The notes under the pieces are model-generated. The model had not been told where the DNA came from. It saw only the letters and a program-made list of their open reading frames with translations, and searched no databases. From Bettongia penicillata ogilbyi (Eukaryota > Chordata > Mammalia > Diprotodontia > Potoroidae): a stretch of DNA of 64,000 nucleotides. The stretch is taken from positions 544,501-608,500 of the forward strand of contig JAJHZJ010000414.1 in the NCBI GenBank assembly GCA_023548195.1, read 5' to 3'. Made by a program: the position numbers and the translations under genes. Shown here piece by piece: positions 32,851-43,529 of the stretch. The first letter of the stretch is position 1, and every line of letters starts with the position of its first letter.

Positions 32851-33139
32851 TTTCTAGGCTCTTCCCTCATCTCAGAGCTGCATTGAAGGGGAGGAGAAAT
32901 CCCCAAAAGGGAATCAGTAATGACAACTGATGTTCTTATCTGGGGGATTGGGGCTATACCTGTGACTTTAGGAAACTCCCTATACCCATGGAGGTCAGTA
33001 TCTTCTCTGTAACTTGGAGTCTCAGAGAGTTTCCTGAATCACTGAAAGGTTAAGAGAATTGCCCAGGATGATGGAACTAACATGCACTCCATCACATTGC
33101 CTATTGACATTTACATAAGTATCTTTCAAAACACTTCTT

Positions 33140-33370
33140 ATTTAGTTGTTTTCAGTTGTGTCCAAATCTTTATTGGCAGAGACAGTGAAGCTGTTTGTCT
33201 GCCATTTCCTTCTCATTTTACAGATGAGGGACCTAAGGCAAATAGGGTTAAGTGACTTGTTCAGGGTCACGCAGCTGTTAAGTATTTGAGGCCAGATTTG
33301 ATCTCAGGAAAATGAGTCTTCCTAACTCTAGGCCTGGCACTCTATCCACTGGGCCACCTACCTGCCCCAA
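33140..33370 (-). repeat. Marsupial tRNA-headed SINE
   Basis: 'ttagttgttttcagttgtgt', 'cattttacagatgagggacc', 'gggtcacgcagctgttaagt', 'tctatccactgggccaccta'. Confidence 0.75.
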
Positions 33371-33885
33371 ATATCTGTACTTGGCTGACATTAATGATCC
33401 CAAGTCCTAATTTGATTATATGTGCAAAGAGGGGGGAAGTTCCTTTTTGGTAGTGGCGGGTCTGCTGTGTTTGTGGGCTGATCAAGTGCATAAAAGGTTG
33501 AGTTGATTTTTTTTCCTTAACCCCAGTACTTGGAGTGATCTCCTCTTCTTCAGTCCTACTGCCTTCTCCAGGTGATTGTCAGAATGAGCAGGGGCAGGGA
33601 GACCTGCAGAAATCACCCGATGAGCTCATAAAAGCAGGGAGACTTTTTTTTAAAGAGAGATAACTTGATAATTTTGTGAGCATGAGATAAAAATACAGGA
33701 AGCATGCCACTTCCTGGGCAAGGAAGACATTCCCTTGAGGCCTAGGGAGGAGTCTGTTCTGAGGTGTCTGTTCCTGGAGGAAGGAGCTAAATGCTAACTG
33801 CTAGTAGAGGCTATTTGCTGAGGCAGGGGGAGAAGATGAGCAGGCTTTTAAACAAGGCTTCCTAGGTATTCCTATGACCAGGAAG
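33371..33885. other. MYLK intron, nothing recognised
   Basis: Purine-rich single-copy-looking sequence; no exon or named repeat. Confidence 0.45.
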
Positions 33886-33888
33886 AGG

Positions 33889-34128
33889 GGTCGTTGTTTA
33901 GTCATCTTTGACTCTTTGTGACCACCTTTTAGGCTTTTCTTGGCAAAGATAGTGGAGAAGTTTGTCATTTCCTTCCCCAGTTCATTTTACAGATGAGGAA
34001 ACTGAAACAAACAGGGTTGTGACTTGCTCAGGGTTCCACAGCTAGGAAGGGTCTGAGTTCAAATTCAAACTCATGTCCTCCTGACTCTAGAGTCAGCACT
34101 CTATCTCTGCACCACCTCGCTGTCCCTA
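33889..34128 (-). repeat. Marsupial tRNA-headed SINE
   Basis: 'tcgttgtttagtcatctttg', 'cagatgaggaaactgaaaca', 'ttccacagctaggaagggtc', 'ctctatctctgcaccacctc'. Confidence 0.75.
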
Positions 34129-34254
34129 TGAAGAAGTGCATAAGTCCAATTTTAGTAGGTTATAGAAATGAGGTTTTCAGTTGGAATAATTAGGGGGGAA
34201 GGGGAAAGAAGGTATTCATGAAGGACTTAATCTATTTAGAGGACTTAATCTATT

Positions 34255-35230
34255 CAATTCATCACACTTTGGTAAAGCACCTACTGTGTACAAGAAATTG
34301 GACAACAATCCCTACTCTCAAGGAGCTTGCATTCTTATAGAGGGGACATGCTTGTACACAAATAAGAATAATATAAGGAAAATTAAGGAGAGATAGAGCC
34401 CTAACTGTTCCCTGATAGAGGCTTAGGAAAAGTTCATGGTAAAACTGGGGGCTGAGCAGAGCCATGAAAGGAGCTACAGTTTCTGAGAGGAAGACACACA
34501 ATTCCTGGCACAAGAGTGCATAGGAAATGGAGGGTAGAGCACAGATCCAGTCGCAGCAGAAAATGCTTTTGTGAAAGCGGAATAGTATGAAATATGACTG
34601 GAAAGTTAGTTCTAAGCACGGTAGTGGAGGATCCTAAGTACCAAACTGGTTTGTGTTTTATGCTAGAGGCAATAGGAATTCCTTCACAGAGCAAGGAAGT
34701 GATTTGTGTCTTAAGATGATTACTGTGTAGTGGTGAGGGCCCAACTGAGATTAGTTAACATGGATTTATAGTGAATCTACTTGGCATGATTGTGTGACTT
34801 CCTGGTTTGAGAACTAGTAAGGTATGAATGGTAGAGGACATAGAAGGGAAGGTAATGAAAAATGGAAGACAGTGTACATTTGGAATGGTTCACTATAGGG
34901 CCAAGACTGAAGAAAGGAAATTAAGAGTAGAGCCCAAATGGGAGAATAGGGAGGGATGAAGAGTCCGAAGGTTACAGTGAGGGCAAAGAATAGGTTTGAG
35001 AGGAATGGGATAGAAAAAGATGGAAGAAAAGCACATTAGGATGAGAACAGGGAATTTCAAATTTAAAGATCATGGAGGTGGCATAGTTATGTGTTTTGAT
35101 AAGATTTAAGAGACAGCCACCCCTTTAGGTAGTAGAGATGGGTTAGGTCTTTAGGTAAAAGGATTTGAGAAGGTAGCTGAAGTAGGAGTCTAGGGTATTT
35201 ATTTTAAAGGAACATTAGCATGAATCAAGT
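34255..35230 (-). repeat. Old L2/L3-type LINE, antisense
   Basis: Begins as an L2 3' end in reverse ('aaagcacctactgtgtacaa', 'cctactctcaaggagcttgc') and continues with LINE-like 'atgctagaggcaataggaat' and 'gagcaaggaagtgatttgtg'. Later parts are too diverged to place. Confidence 0.45.
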
Positions 35231-35700
35231 GCCTAAGAATGAGGGTAAGTGTTGAAAGATAAAAGACCACTGAATCTGTCACTGAACTCTTTGCAAAAAA
35301 AATAACTATAGTAAGTTGGTATATTACTGTGACAAGGATTGATCAGGGTAATGTAAATGGATGCAATGAACCTCAAAAGAGGAAAGATGGCTGCTGAGTG
35401 ATAGTGGGAAAGGGAGGATCTGGAAGTGACAGTAGGGAGCAAAGAGTATGCCAACTTCTCCATCTGGCCCATTATGTTGAGGGTAAATGGTGGGTGATTA
35501 AGAGAAGTATCAACAAGCTTGAAAGAGATGTTCAAGGTCATCCCTCAAAGAGAGCCAGGTTTTCCTTTGTACAAGAAGAGTAAAGGAGTATGAAAAGAAA
35601 TGGTCAGGGATGAAGGAGAATTTGCTAACAATGAGACAGGTGAAGAAGAGTGTTATCCAGATGAAATTTGAACGTCGAGGGCATTGTCACAGGGTAGGTA
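35231..35700. other. MYLK intron, possible decayed LINE
   Basis: 'aggattgatcagggtaatgt', 'agtgatagtgggaaagggag' hint at an L2/L3 continuation from 34255 but similarity is weak. Confidence 0.3.
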
Positions 35701-35709
35701 CTCTGTTTA

Positions 35710-36095
35710 TTTGACTGCAAAGTGACGTAAAGGAAAGAATACTGAATGTGAATTCAAGAAAGAACATGGGTCCAAACCCATTTACTTCTTGTATTACCTC
35801 TTGGCTTCAGTTCCCTCATCTACAAAGAGGAGATAATACCTGCAATACCAGCACGAAAAGGTTGTTGTTGGCTTGGAGTAGTGAATAGAGAACTGGCTTT
35901 TGGAGTCAGGAAAAACAAATTTCAAATCCTGTTAACCTCTCTTTGCCTCATTTTTGTCATCTATATAATGAAGAAGTTGAACCCAATGGCTTCTAACATC
36001 TCTTTCAGCTCTAACTCTATAGTGCTAAGAATAAATTAATTAATGTATATAAAGTGTTTCATAAACCTCAATTGCTATATTTAACTATAATCTAC
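35710..36095 (+). repeat. Two CORE-SINEs, sense
   Basis: A first copy (35730-35860: 'ggaaagaatactgaatgtga', 'ccctcatctacaaagaggag') is followed by a second ('gagaactggcttttggagtc', 'gtatataaagtgtttcataa'). Confidence 0.55.
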
Positions 36096-36279
36096 TATCA
36101 CTAATTACATTTGATGAAAGTACAGGCAGACTGGTCCACTAACTAAAGAGAAGTTAGAAAGACTTTTTGCATTTCTGCACTCTTACTTATTAGAAAAGAT
36201 GAAGAGTTATTAAGATGGAACAAATCATCCAGGAACACCCAGGAAAACAAACCAAAGAGAAAAAAAATTCTAAGAAGGT

Positions 36280-36452
36280 AATTGTTCAATCATTTCAGTT
36301 GGATCCCACTCTTTGTGACCTTATTTGAGGTTTTTTTTTTAGTAAAGATGATGCTGTGGTTTCCTATTTCCTTCTCCAGCTCATTTTACACATAATGGAA
36401 ACTGAGGCAAACAGGGTTAAGTGATTTGCCCAGCATCACACAGTTAGTGGGT
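36280..36452 (-). repeat. Marsupial tRNA-headed SINE, truncated
   Basis: 'tcaatcatttcagttggatc', 'tttccttctccagctcattt', 'aatggaaactgaggcaaaca', ending at 'cacacagttagtggg' without the tRNA head. Confidence 0.7.
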
Positions 36453-36929
36453 TAGAAAAGTCTGTTTAGAGTAGGTTAGTTAGTTTGAATCAGCCTGATG
36501 GGAGCAAGCTTCACTTCCCTTATTTTCCAGTGACCACCACCCCCCCTTTCCCTTGCTGTTAAGATTCCAAGGGAAGTGTGGAAATCTCCTGGAATTCAGA
36601 GGAGAGGAACAAGGCCACTCAGGGCTTTCCAAACAGGAAAACCTCTCTCCCAACCCCAAGCCCAGCTGTATTATTTATTGAGTAGATAGGAAGGGGAAGA
36701 GAAGGATGATTGCAAACTGTAAGCTTCAGGGACTGAGAAGAGAGGTAGAGAAAGAACGAAAAATTTTCCCGGTCTTGTGTTAGATACAGGCCATGCTATG
36801 GAATTTCTGTTGCAGAAAGGAAATACAGTTTCTGTCAAGGAACCAAAATGAATGTAATGCGAATCTTGGGGCTGGTTGGTGGAGAGTTTGTTTTGCCTGG
36901 AATATGATGAATTTCATGCCCCACCTCCA

Positions 36930-37180
36930 GAATAAGATCATTAATTTAGCACTGAAAAGGACTTTACATGCCATCTAGTACAGTCCCTTCATTTTACAGA
37001 GGAGGAAACTGAAACCCAGAGAGAAGCTGATAGAGGTTAAATCAATGCCTGCGGCAGGATCTGAACTCCAATCTTTCTGACTGCAAAGTCCAACACTCAT
37101 CCATTGCACCACCTAGAGGCTGATTGTTTTTTAAATAATATTTTATTTTTCCCCAGTTCCATGTAAAGAAAATTTTTAAC
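36930..37180 (-). repeat. MIR/CORE-SINE plus L1-type tail fragment
   Basis: CORE-SINE at 36930-37122 ('catgccatctagtacagtcc', 'gaggaggaaactgaaaccca', 'catccattgcaccacctaga'); an L1-type 3' UTR scrap at 37128-37180 ('aataatattttatttttccc'). Confidence 0.6.
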
Positions 37181-37399
37181 ATTTTACCTGCTGATTGTTA
37201 AAGACATCTGAGGAACTCTTTTATAATAACCTTGTAGCTGAGATGGAGAAACAGAGACTGAATGATAGCACAGTTAGGCAGATCTAGAACTAGTTGAGTG
37301 ACTGAATTCAAGGTCCCATAGTAAGTGGTAGAGTTAACATTCCAAACTAACCTCTTTTATTCCAAATCCAGATACCTTGGTTTTTTGCAAATAATGTGT

Positions 37400-38168
37400 C
37401 CTATTTAATCCTCATTCCTTTAAGTCTAGAAATCCATAATCTTCATGCTAACTCCAAGTTGGCATAACACTTTTATCTAAATATAATTCTAGTATCCTCC
37501 CTAACTCATCTCATCATAACATATTATGTTATGATCCCATTAGGAACATAAGTCTAAAACTGGCACCAATTCTAAAAATGCCTACTAGTGAGAAAATACT
37601 CCTAATTGCAGTGTTACCCCTAAACTTAAGCTGACTTCTTTCTATAACTCTAGTATAACTTGTACTCTAGGTCAGCATTATTAATATTCCAGGAAAGTAT
37701 TTGTGCAGTATCATTTGTTAAGGATCATACTTTTCTACTATCTTCCCCTTATTATTTTATCCCCTTGTGTTAAACAGATTATCAAGTAAGAAGAGTTATT
37801 TATGATTACAGCCATTTGTCCTTATTAAATTTAATCTTATTAAATTCATTCCATTCTTTTAGCCTGTCATGGGTCTTTTCAAATCTTGCATCTATTATCT
37901 AATATATCCATTATCTCTATGGACTCTGTGTCTTGGGCATCCTTGATAAAGCCTACCTTCTGTGCTTTTATCTAAATCACTGATAAAAAAAAATGTTAAA
38001 TAGAACAGAACCATGGACAGATCTCCAGGATGTTCCACTAAAGAGTTTCTTCCAACTTCCTATATATCTACTAATCATCATACTGTTCTAACTCTGCCTA
38101 ACTGTGCTATGATTCAGTCTGCATCTCACCACAAGACTATTATAAAAGACTCTCTCATATGTCTTTAA
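37400..38168 (-). repeat. L3/CR1-type LINE, 3' segment, antisense
   Basis: 'aaattcattccattctttta', 'gtcatgggtcttttcaaatc', 'aaatgttaaatagaacagaa', 'ggacagatctccaggatgtt', 'ctgcctaactgtgctatgat' follow L3 in reverse. It resumes at 39175 after a cluster of SINEs. Confidence 0.55.
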
Positions 38169-38169
38169 A

Positions 38170-38482
38170 AATCAGCAGCTATGTAGCATAATGGGTAAGA
38201 GTGTTATAATAATTATATATTTGTAGTCGGTAATAACTGAGTTCAAACTCTGCCTCAGACGCAGATTTTAAATTCTCTCCTTCAGCTTCTTCATCTGTAA
38301 AATGGAAGTGAAAATGACAATAATTAATAATAATTACAGGGCCTACTTCATAGGGTTCAGAGGATCAAATGAGAGCACATAGATAGGTAGAGAGATGGGT
38401 AGATTGATAGAAAAGTAGATGGATAGTGCTTCACAAACCTTAAAGCACTATATAAATGGTAGTTATTATTATCATCTATATA
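38170..38482 (+). repeat. CORE-SINE, sense
   Basis: 'aactctgcctcagacgcaga', 'cttcttcatctgtaaaatgg', 'gttcagaggatcaaatgaga', 'taaagcactatataaatggt'. Confidence 0.65.
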
Positions 38483-38484
38483 TC

Positions 38485-38882
38485 TTGTGTTGTTGAGTCC
38501 TTTCAGTCATGTCTGACTGTCTGTGAACCCATCTGGGGTTTTCTTGGCAAAGACACTGAAGAGGTTTGCCATTTCCTTCTCCAGCTTTCATTTTACAGAT
38601 GAGGAAACTGAGGCAACTTTCAATTTGCTTTTCTTTTCTCCACCAAGAAGAGTTATCTTCAGACTGGAAAGTGTAGAACAAATATAGCTAACAAGAGAAT
38701 GGAAATCCAAGAGAAGTTGGGAGATATTAAGATAATACCTTGCTATAATTAGCAAGTTGCCTGAGGCAACTTGCCCAGGGTCACATTTCTAGCAAGTCCC
38801 TGAAGCCAGATTTTAACTCAAGAAGATGAATCTTCCTGACTCCAGGCCCAGCACTCTATCCACTGCAACATCTAGCTGCTCA
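38485..38882 (-). repeat. Marsupial SINE interrupted by an inverted copy
   Basis: The SINE's 3' part is 38485-38619 ('gtcatgtctgactgtctgtg', 'cagatgaggaaactgaggca') and its 5' part 38761-38882 ('acttgcccagggtcacattt', 'tctatccactgcaacatcta'). Between them sits a foreign 144-bp segment described separately. Confidence 0.8.
38615..38758 (-). repeat. 144-bp perfect inverted copy of 39573-39716
   Basis: Every base of this segment equals the reverse complement of 39573-39716. It lies inside a SINE and is bracketed by the 12-bp direct repeat 'ctgaggcaactt' (38608-38619 and 38761-38772). The flanks of the other copy continue the surrounding L3 element, so this copy is the derived one. Confidence 0.95.
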
Positions 38883-38911
38883 TCTGTATAGGTCTATTTT
38901 CTATACATCTA

Positions 38912-39152
38912 CATGGGCAGCTAGGGCAAGCAGTGGATAAAGTGCTGAACGTGGCATCAGTAAGACCCAAGTTCCAATCCAGTCTCAGATGCTTACTAGC
39001 TGTGTGACCCTGGACAAGTCACTTAACTCTGTTTACCTCAGTTTCCTCATCTGTAAAATGAGAGTTGGAGAAGGAAATGCCAAACCTCTTCAAGAAAACC
39101 CCAAAAGGGGGTCACAGAGTTGGAAATGACTGAACAGCAGCAACAGAAATGT
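38912..39152 (+). repeat. Marsupial tRNA-headed SINE, sense
   Basis: Starts 'gggcagctagggcaagcagt', passes 'ctagctgtgtgaccctggac' and 'cctcagtttcctcatctgta', ends 'gtcacagagttggaaatgac'. The full order of the family is easy to read here. Confidence 0.85.
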
Positions 39153-39174
39153 CTATTTTTTTTTATCATCTATT

Positions 39175-40010
39175 TATTTTTTTCTCTTGTTGCTACTGCA
39201 TTTATCTCCCTAACAGTTTAGTAATGCTGTCATAAAAGAAAATGGAGTTAGCCTAGCAAAACCAATCTTTAATTAATCTATTCTGTCTCTTAATAATCAT
39301 AGTTTTCCTTTTTTAATAGCAGTCATAAACTATCCCTTTAGTAAGATATATCAGACTATTGACAAAAATAAATCTCAAGTTTACCATATAATTTCAAGAA
39401 TCTGCTTTTATTCCCTTTCTGAATATTTGTATATTTGCCTGTGACTGGCCTCATCCGATGGCTCCCTTTTATCCACAGTTCCCCAAAGATCATTTATGAT
39501 AGCTCAGCAATCAAAACCACAAGTTTTATTTTTGGTATACTGAAATACGGTTCATCTAGGTTGGATGCCTTGAACTTGCTAATTATAGCAAGGTATTATC
39601 TTAATATCTCCCAACTTCTCTTGGATTTCCATTCTCTTGTTAGCTATATTTGTTCTACACTTTCCAGTCTGAAGATAACTCTTCTTGGTGGAGAAAAGAA
39701 AAGCAAATTGAAAGTTTATGCGTTCTGCCCTCATTCTGTCATCCACAATCATAATCCCATCTATGCCAACTAGCAGTCCCATAACTCTTTAGATCTTCTT
39801 CTGATCTTTAACATTTCACATCTCTTGCCAGCCTCGCTTTGTTCTGGGCTTTCTTGTTCTTGGCATTCTTGCAGAACCATGCCCCTTTTTAACCGTCTCT
39901 AGATAGTTGTCATCTTTGTAGAAGTTAGTGTCTTTCCCCTCGTTTTCTCTTGTTCCATACCTTATGGTCATTTCCCCACTGGCACCACAAAGTAAAGGAG
40001 AGGAGAGGAG
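39175..40010 (-). repeat. L3/CR1-type LINE, antisense, continued
   Basis: Continues the element of 37400-38168: 'catttatctccctaacagtt', 'caaagatcatttatgatagc', 'ggttcatctaggttggatgc', 'tttgttctgggctttcttgt'. It is the source context of the inverted copy. Confidence 0.55.
39573..39716 (+). repeat. Source copy of the 144-bp inverted duplication
   Basis: Lies uninterrupted within L3 sequence; its reverse complement is found at 38615-38758 without a mismatch. Confidence 0.95.
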
Positions 40011-40167
40011 GGAGGGTAACTCTTACAAGGCTCTGGGTTCATGGTCAGAGATTTGTGCCTGGTAAAGCTAAGTCATGGTCTCCTGTGCTTCCACCACTTT
40101 TTTTGGATGTTTACCACTAAGAGAACTGTATCTGACTCTTATCTCTCTTGTTCTTCCCCCCCAACAG

Positions 40168-40200
40168 AACCTAAGGATGAAGTGGAACTGTCAGATGATG
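40168..40200 (+). CDS. MYLK: MYLK 33-nt microexon: acidic linker
   Basis: This microexon supplies E-P-K-D-E-V-E-L-S-D-D (first Glu formed with the G from 28739), the acidic linker after the Fn3 domain. The acceptor is a strong 'ttcttccccccccaacag' tract and the donor 'gtatgg', a weak one. Two bases at the start and one at the end keep phase 1 on both sides, so omission removes 11 residues without a frameshift. The next exon is only 140 bp downstream. Recall of vertebrate MYLK places exactly this sequence (EEPKDEVE.SDD) between Fn3 and the kinase linker. Its size and weak donor make regulated inclusion plausible, but that is inference. Confidence 0.93.
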
Positions 40201-40340
40201 GTATGGAATGCCCCATCATTCTCTCTGAAATTGAGTTGGGGTGCAAGATAGGGTTAATTATACTGGGATGGGGGATGTAAATCTTTGGCATAGGGGAGGG
40301 CAGATTCTGACTGAACCTAACCCTGATCCCCTGTTTGTAG

Positions 40341-40434
40341 ATGAGAAGGAGCCAGAGGTAGACTACCGGGAAGTGGCAATCAACACCGAACAAAAAGTTG
40401 CTGATTTCTATGACATCGAGGAGAGATTAGGATC
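40341..40434 (+). CDS. MYLK: MYLK exon: pre-kinase linker and start of kinase
   Basis: The 94-nt exon joins with G from 40200 to give D-E-K-E-P-E-V-D-Y-R, then V-A-I-N-T-E-Q-K-V-A-D-F-Y-D-I-E-E-R-L-G and two bases (TC) of a Ser codon. The D-F-Y-D-I-E-E-R-L-G-S stretch is the first beta strand of the MYLK kinase domain and the start of the glycine loop, completed in the next exon. The acceptor is 'cctgtttgtag', the donor 'tcgtaagtg'. Phase runs from 1 to 2. The intron before it (40201-40340) is 140 bp, by far the shortest here, so this exon and the microexon probably behave as a unit in splicing. Confidence 0.96.
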
Positions 40435-41205
40435 GTAAGTGGGATGGGATCCTACTCTCCAGCTTGGAGGATAGTGGCTTTGGAATGGCAGCAGGATAGG
40501 AGGCTGATTCTCAGGGAACGTCACTTGTTTAAACAGAGGGTGTTACTTTCACAAATTCCCACTTATTTTACTCTCCATCTTTGAGAACAACTGACCCCTA
40601 TCATTACCACCAAGAAGGCATTTCAAATGCACTACCTGAATTAGCAGCTGCTAAGATTTATAAAAGTATTTCCTATTAATGATATAATTCCCCATCACCC
40701 CCATACAACCCCAACTGGAGAAGGGAAGAGTAGCTTAATGATTAGAGCACTGGCCTCAAAGTCAGAGAAAGTCCTGCTTTATGCATGCTGACTGTGTCAT
40801 TCTCTTATTCTGTTAATGTCCTGAGGCAACTTCTTAAAAAAAAAAAAAACTAAGTCACACAGATCTGCTTTGCTAGAGGAATTTTTCTCACTAGGAGCTT
40901 CTTATACTGATGAAATCACAAGTCTGATTAAAAAAAAAGATTTAAAAAATTATCCCTAGAAGTCAGGGGAGCCAGAGTTACACCCCACCCTCCCTTGGAT
41001 CTGACTAATCTAAGTTCATCCTTTCTGTTGAAATATAGGGCTCATTCATTGGAATGAAATTAGCATTAACTTTGTCTCATGGAAGAGGGAGAGTCAATGG
41101 AGGAAGGTGATCTCCATCCCTAAGATCTACCCTAGTTTTTAATCTATCACCAGTCATCCTGAAGGTTTTACCTTAAATAAATAAGGGAGAGAGAAGAGTC
41201 TAATG
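40435..41205. other. MYLK intron with SINE scrap
   Basis: A sense CORE-SINE 5' part lies at about 40728-40860 ('gattagagcactggcctcaa'). The rest is not recognised. Confidence 0.4.
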
Positions 41206-41367
41206 CAGGACTTCTTAAACTAGGGTACAATGTGTAATCTATTAATAGCTATATTTTGATATATTTGGGCTTCTTTGTAAGCTTACGTATTTTATTCATT
41301 TAAAAAATGTTATTCTGAGAAAGATTGACGAAGTGGTCCATAATATTAAAAAGGCTAAGAACTCCTG
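41206..41367. repeat. hAT/Charlie-like relic, copy 3 of 3, with terminal repeats
   Basis: The left end 'caggacttcttaaac' and right end (complement 'caggagttcttagcc') form a 15-bp imperfect terminal inverted repeat. The internal 'gttattctgagaaagattga' matches the other two copies. The flanking octamers (41198-41205 and 41368-41375) agree at 5 of 8 bases, a decayed target duplication. Confidence 0.65.
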
Positions 41368-41585
41368 GCCTGATAAAAGAAAAGGAGTCTCTACCCTTTG
41401 GGGAGTATGCTCCCAATCTAATGGGAGAAATACCATAGGGAAGGAGACATGGGATATAGTTGGATGAATTTGCAAAAGTTCAAGTGAATGCAAAGGAGGT
41501 TTACTAACTCTTGTCTACATCTCATGGGTATGATGGCTAAATGATCCTTTCTCACCTCACCCCAACCTCTCTTTTCCCTTTACAG

Positions 41586-41789
41586 TGGGAAATTTGGACA
41601 GGTCTTTCGACTTGTTGAAAAGAAAACTGGAAAAATTTGGGCAGGGAAATTCTTCAAGGCATATTCAGCAAAAGATAAAGAGAATATCCGACAGGAGATC
41701 GATATCATGAACTGTCTACACCACCCCAAGCTTGTGCAATGTGTTGATGCCTTTGAGGAGAAAGCCAATATCGTCATGGTCTTGGAAAT
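41586..41789 (+). CDS. MYLK: MYLK exon: kinase N-lobe
   Basis: This 204-nt exon encodes most of the kinase small lobe. It completes the glycine loop G-S-G-K-F-G-Q-V (first Ser codon shared with 40434), then W-A-G-K-F-F-K-A-Y, whose first Lys is the ATP-anchoring lysine, and E-N-I-R-Q-E-I-D-I-M, carrying the helix-C Glu that pairs with it. It ends H-H-P-K-L-V-Q-C-V-D-A-F-E-E-K-A-N-I-V-M-V-L-E. The enzyme phosphorylates the regulatory light chain of myosin II under Ca2+/calmodulin control. The acceptor is 'tctcttttccctttacag', the donor 'atgtgagtg'. Both ends are phase 2, and AT at the end joins T at 53839 to give Ile. Confidence 0.98.
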
Positions 41790-42655
41790 GTGAGTGCTTC
41801 CCATCCATACACTCCTTCCTAAAACCCTCTCCCCAAGGTAACATGGCACCCAAAGCCATAAGTCACTTCTACCTGTCCTCCTCATCTCCTACCACCACTC
41901 TCACAATTTAAAAACCAAAGAACTTGGTACCACTGATTACACTGGCTGCCCTTGATTAGGGAGGGTTCAACAGTAGGTAACTACAAACCAAAGTGGGAGA
42001 GAAGTGGGAGAGTTGGAGACTGGGGGAGGGAGAAGAAAGAGAAAGGAGAGAGAGAAATTGAATCTTTTCCTTTCCAAAGCTTTATTTAAGGCACGAGAAC
42101 CCATTCTGGGTTGAGTCCAGGACTCAAATTTTGGGTGTCTGTGACCCAAGGCAGAATTCTTCACCTCTCTGTAGTCCCATCTATCCTTTTCCCCTTAACT
42201 TCTCCTAATTCATCAAAGATTTTCGGCTCTCTCTGTTGAGTTAGGTGGAATCTACAAAAGAATGGAGGATTAGACTGGTTGATTTCTTCAGTATCTTTTC
42301 TAGCCAGAAGATTTTTGTGGGTTTGGGGAGAGCCAATTATTTTGTCACTTTTTTTCCACCCAGAACCTCGCCCCTGCAATCTGTGCTGATGGCAATGGAC
42401 CAGCCAGATGCTCTCATCCTCTCTAAAGTACTAATGCTGAGCTCTTGAGTTTTCAACAGTGGGTAAAGGCTAAGATACAGCATTTTCCTCAGGAAAGTGA
42501 AGCAGGTGGATGTCCAGGAGCCTGAGAGAGGATGGTTTTGAGAGACTTGCCCATCCTACATCATCTCCCTACCCTGGTTCAGCCCTAACCTCTCTATCAC
42601 CATTTGCTTTACTGCTTTGTTTCTCCTACCCTCAGTGCTAAGGGTATTTCTTAAA
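41790..42655. other. MYLK intron, mostly unrecognised
   Basis: A SINE relic may lie at 42060-42330. No other feature named. Confidence 0.35.
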
Positions 42656-42659
42656 CTAT

Positions 42660-42860
42660 TTCCTGTTGAAGAAAAAGTCTTTCCACACCAAATCATATAG
42701 TGTGAGCAACATTGTGGAAACAACACTAGGTTAGGAATCTGGAGACCTGAGTTCTTAATCTCAGCTTTCTCCCATGTATAGAAAAGGAAACAATAAAAGA
42801 GGGCACACTTGAATGAGATGATATCTAGGGTCCCTAGCAACTCTTAGCATTTTATGACCC
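42660..42860 (+). repeat. CORE-SINE, sense
   Basis: 'caacactaggttaggaatct', 'tgagttcttaatctcagctt', 'gaatgagatgatatctaggg'. Confidence 0.5.
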
Positions 42861-42899
42861 TGCTAAGCCATGTCAGGTAAAGAAAAGATCTTCAGTCAC

Positions 42900-43250
42900 T
42901 TTGAAGAAGTCCTCAACCCCAGGCTCAACTGCCTGCCTCCTTCCTCCACATGGCTACCACCACAGTCATTATGCCCTTGGCACCTAATCCAGTAATGGAA
43001 TATTTATGTCAGTACTTGTATAAATTTTTGAGTGGAGATATAAGGGAAGGGGCCGGGAGCAGGAGGGGTTTGGGCAAAAGAGGGCAGCAGGGCTGGTGCA
43101 TTGAATTCCATACTTAGCTTGGAATTAGGAATTGGCAAGCTGAATGGAAAACACAGGGAGAAAATGTATAAAGTTTTCAGCTGGACTGACTTTTACCCAT
43201 CATCCCCCTCCCTTTTGAACAGAAGAAAAATCTTAAATACAGTGAGACTA
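42900..43250. other. Repeat-free intronic stretch
   Basis: No repeat similarity; a G-rich patch at 43045-43100 ('ggaaggggccgggagcagga') sits next to an A/T-rich one. Candidate conserved element, no function assignable. Confidence 0.3.
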
Positions 43251-43529
43251 TAAAGTCTTAGTTTGAGGCAGAGGTGAGAATGGAGAACTTGACTTTTAAC
43301 AAAGACTGAATCTGAATGCCTCTTTCTAAATCTGTAAAACGATGTATCAGCTCTTTCTATCTAAATGCCCTTTATGTATTGTCCTCCTCCTCCATGAAAA
43401 TGTTACCTCCTTAAGAGCAGTTAGTTAGAGAAAGGGAGAAGAAGTGACTGGCTGATATACAGCATTTTGGAAATGGATCCCAGGTCTCTCAGCTTCTGCC
43501 TGTGCTACCTCTAATATAGAAGGAACTAG

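Noticed and set aside
38912..38985. tRNA-like head of a SINE as a possible tRNA gene
   Set aside because: A- and B-box-like words are followed by the CORE and RTE-like tail, so this is a SINE, not a tRNA gene.
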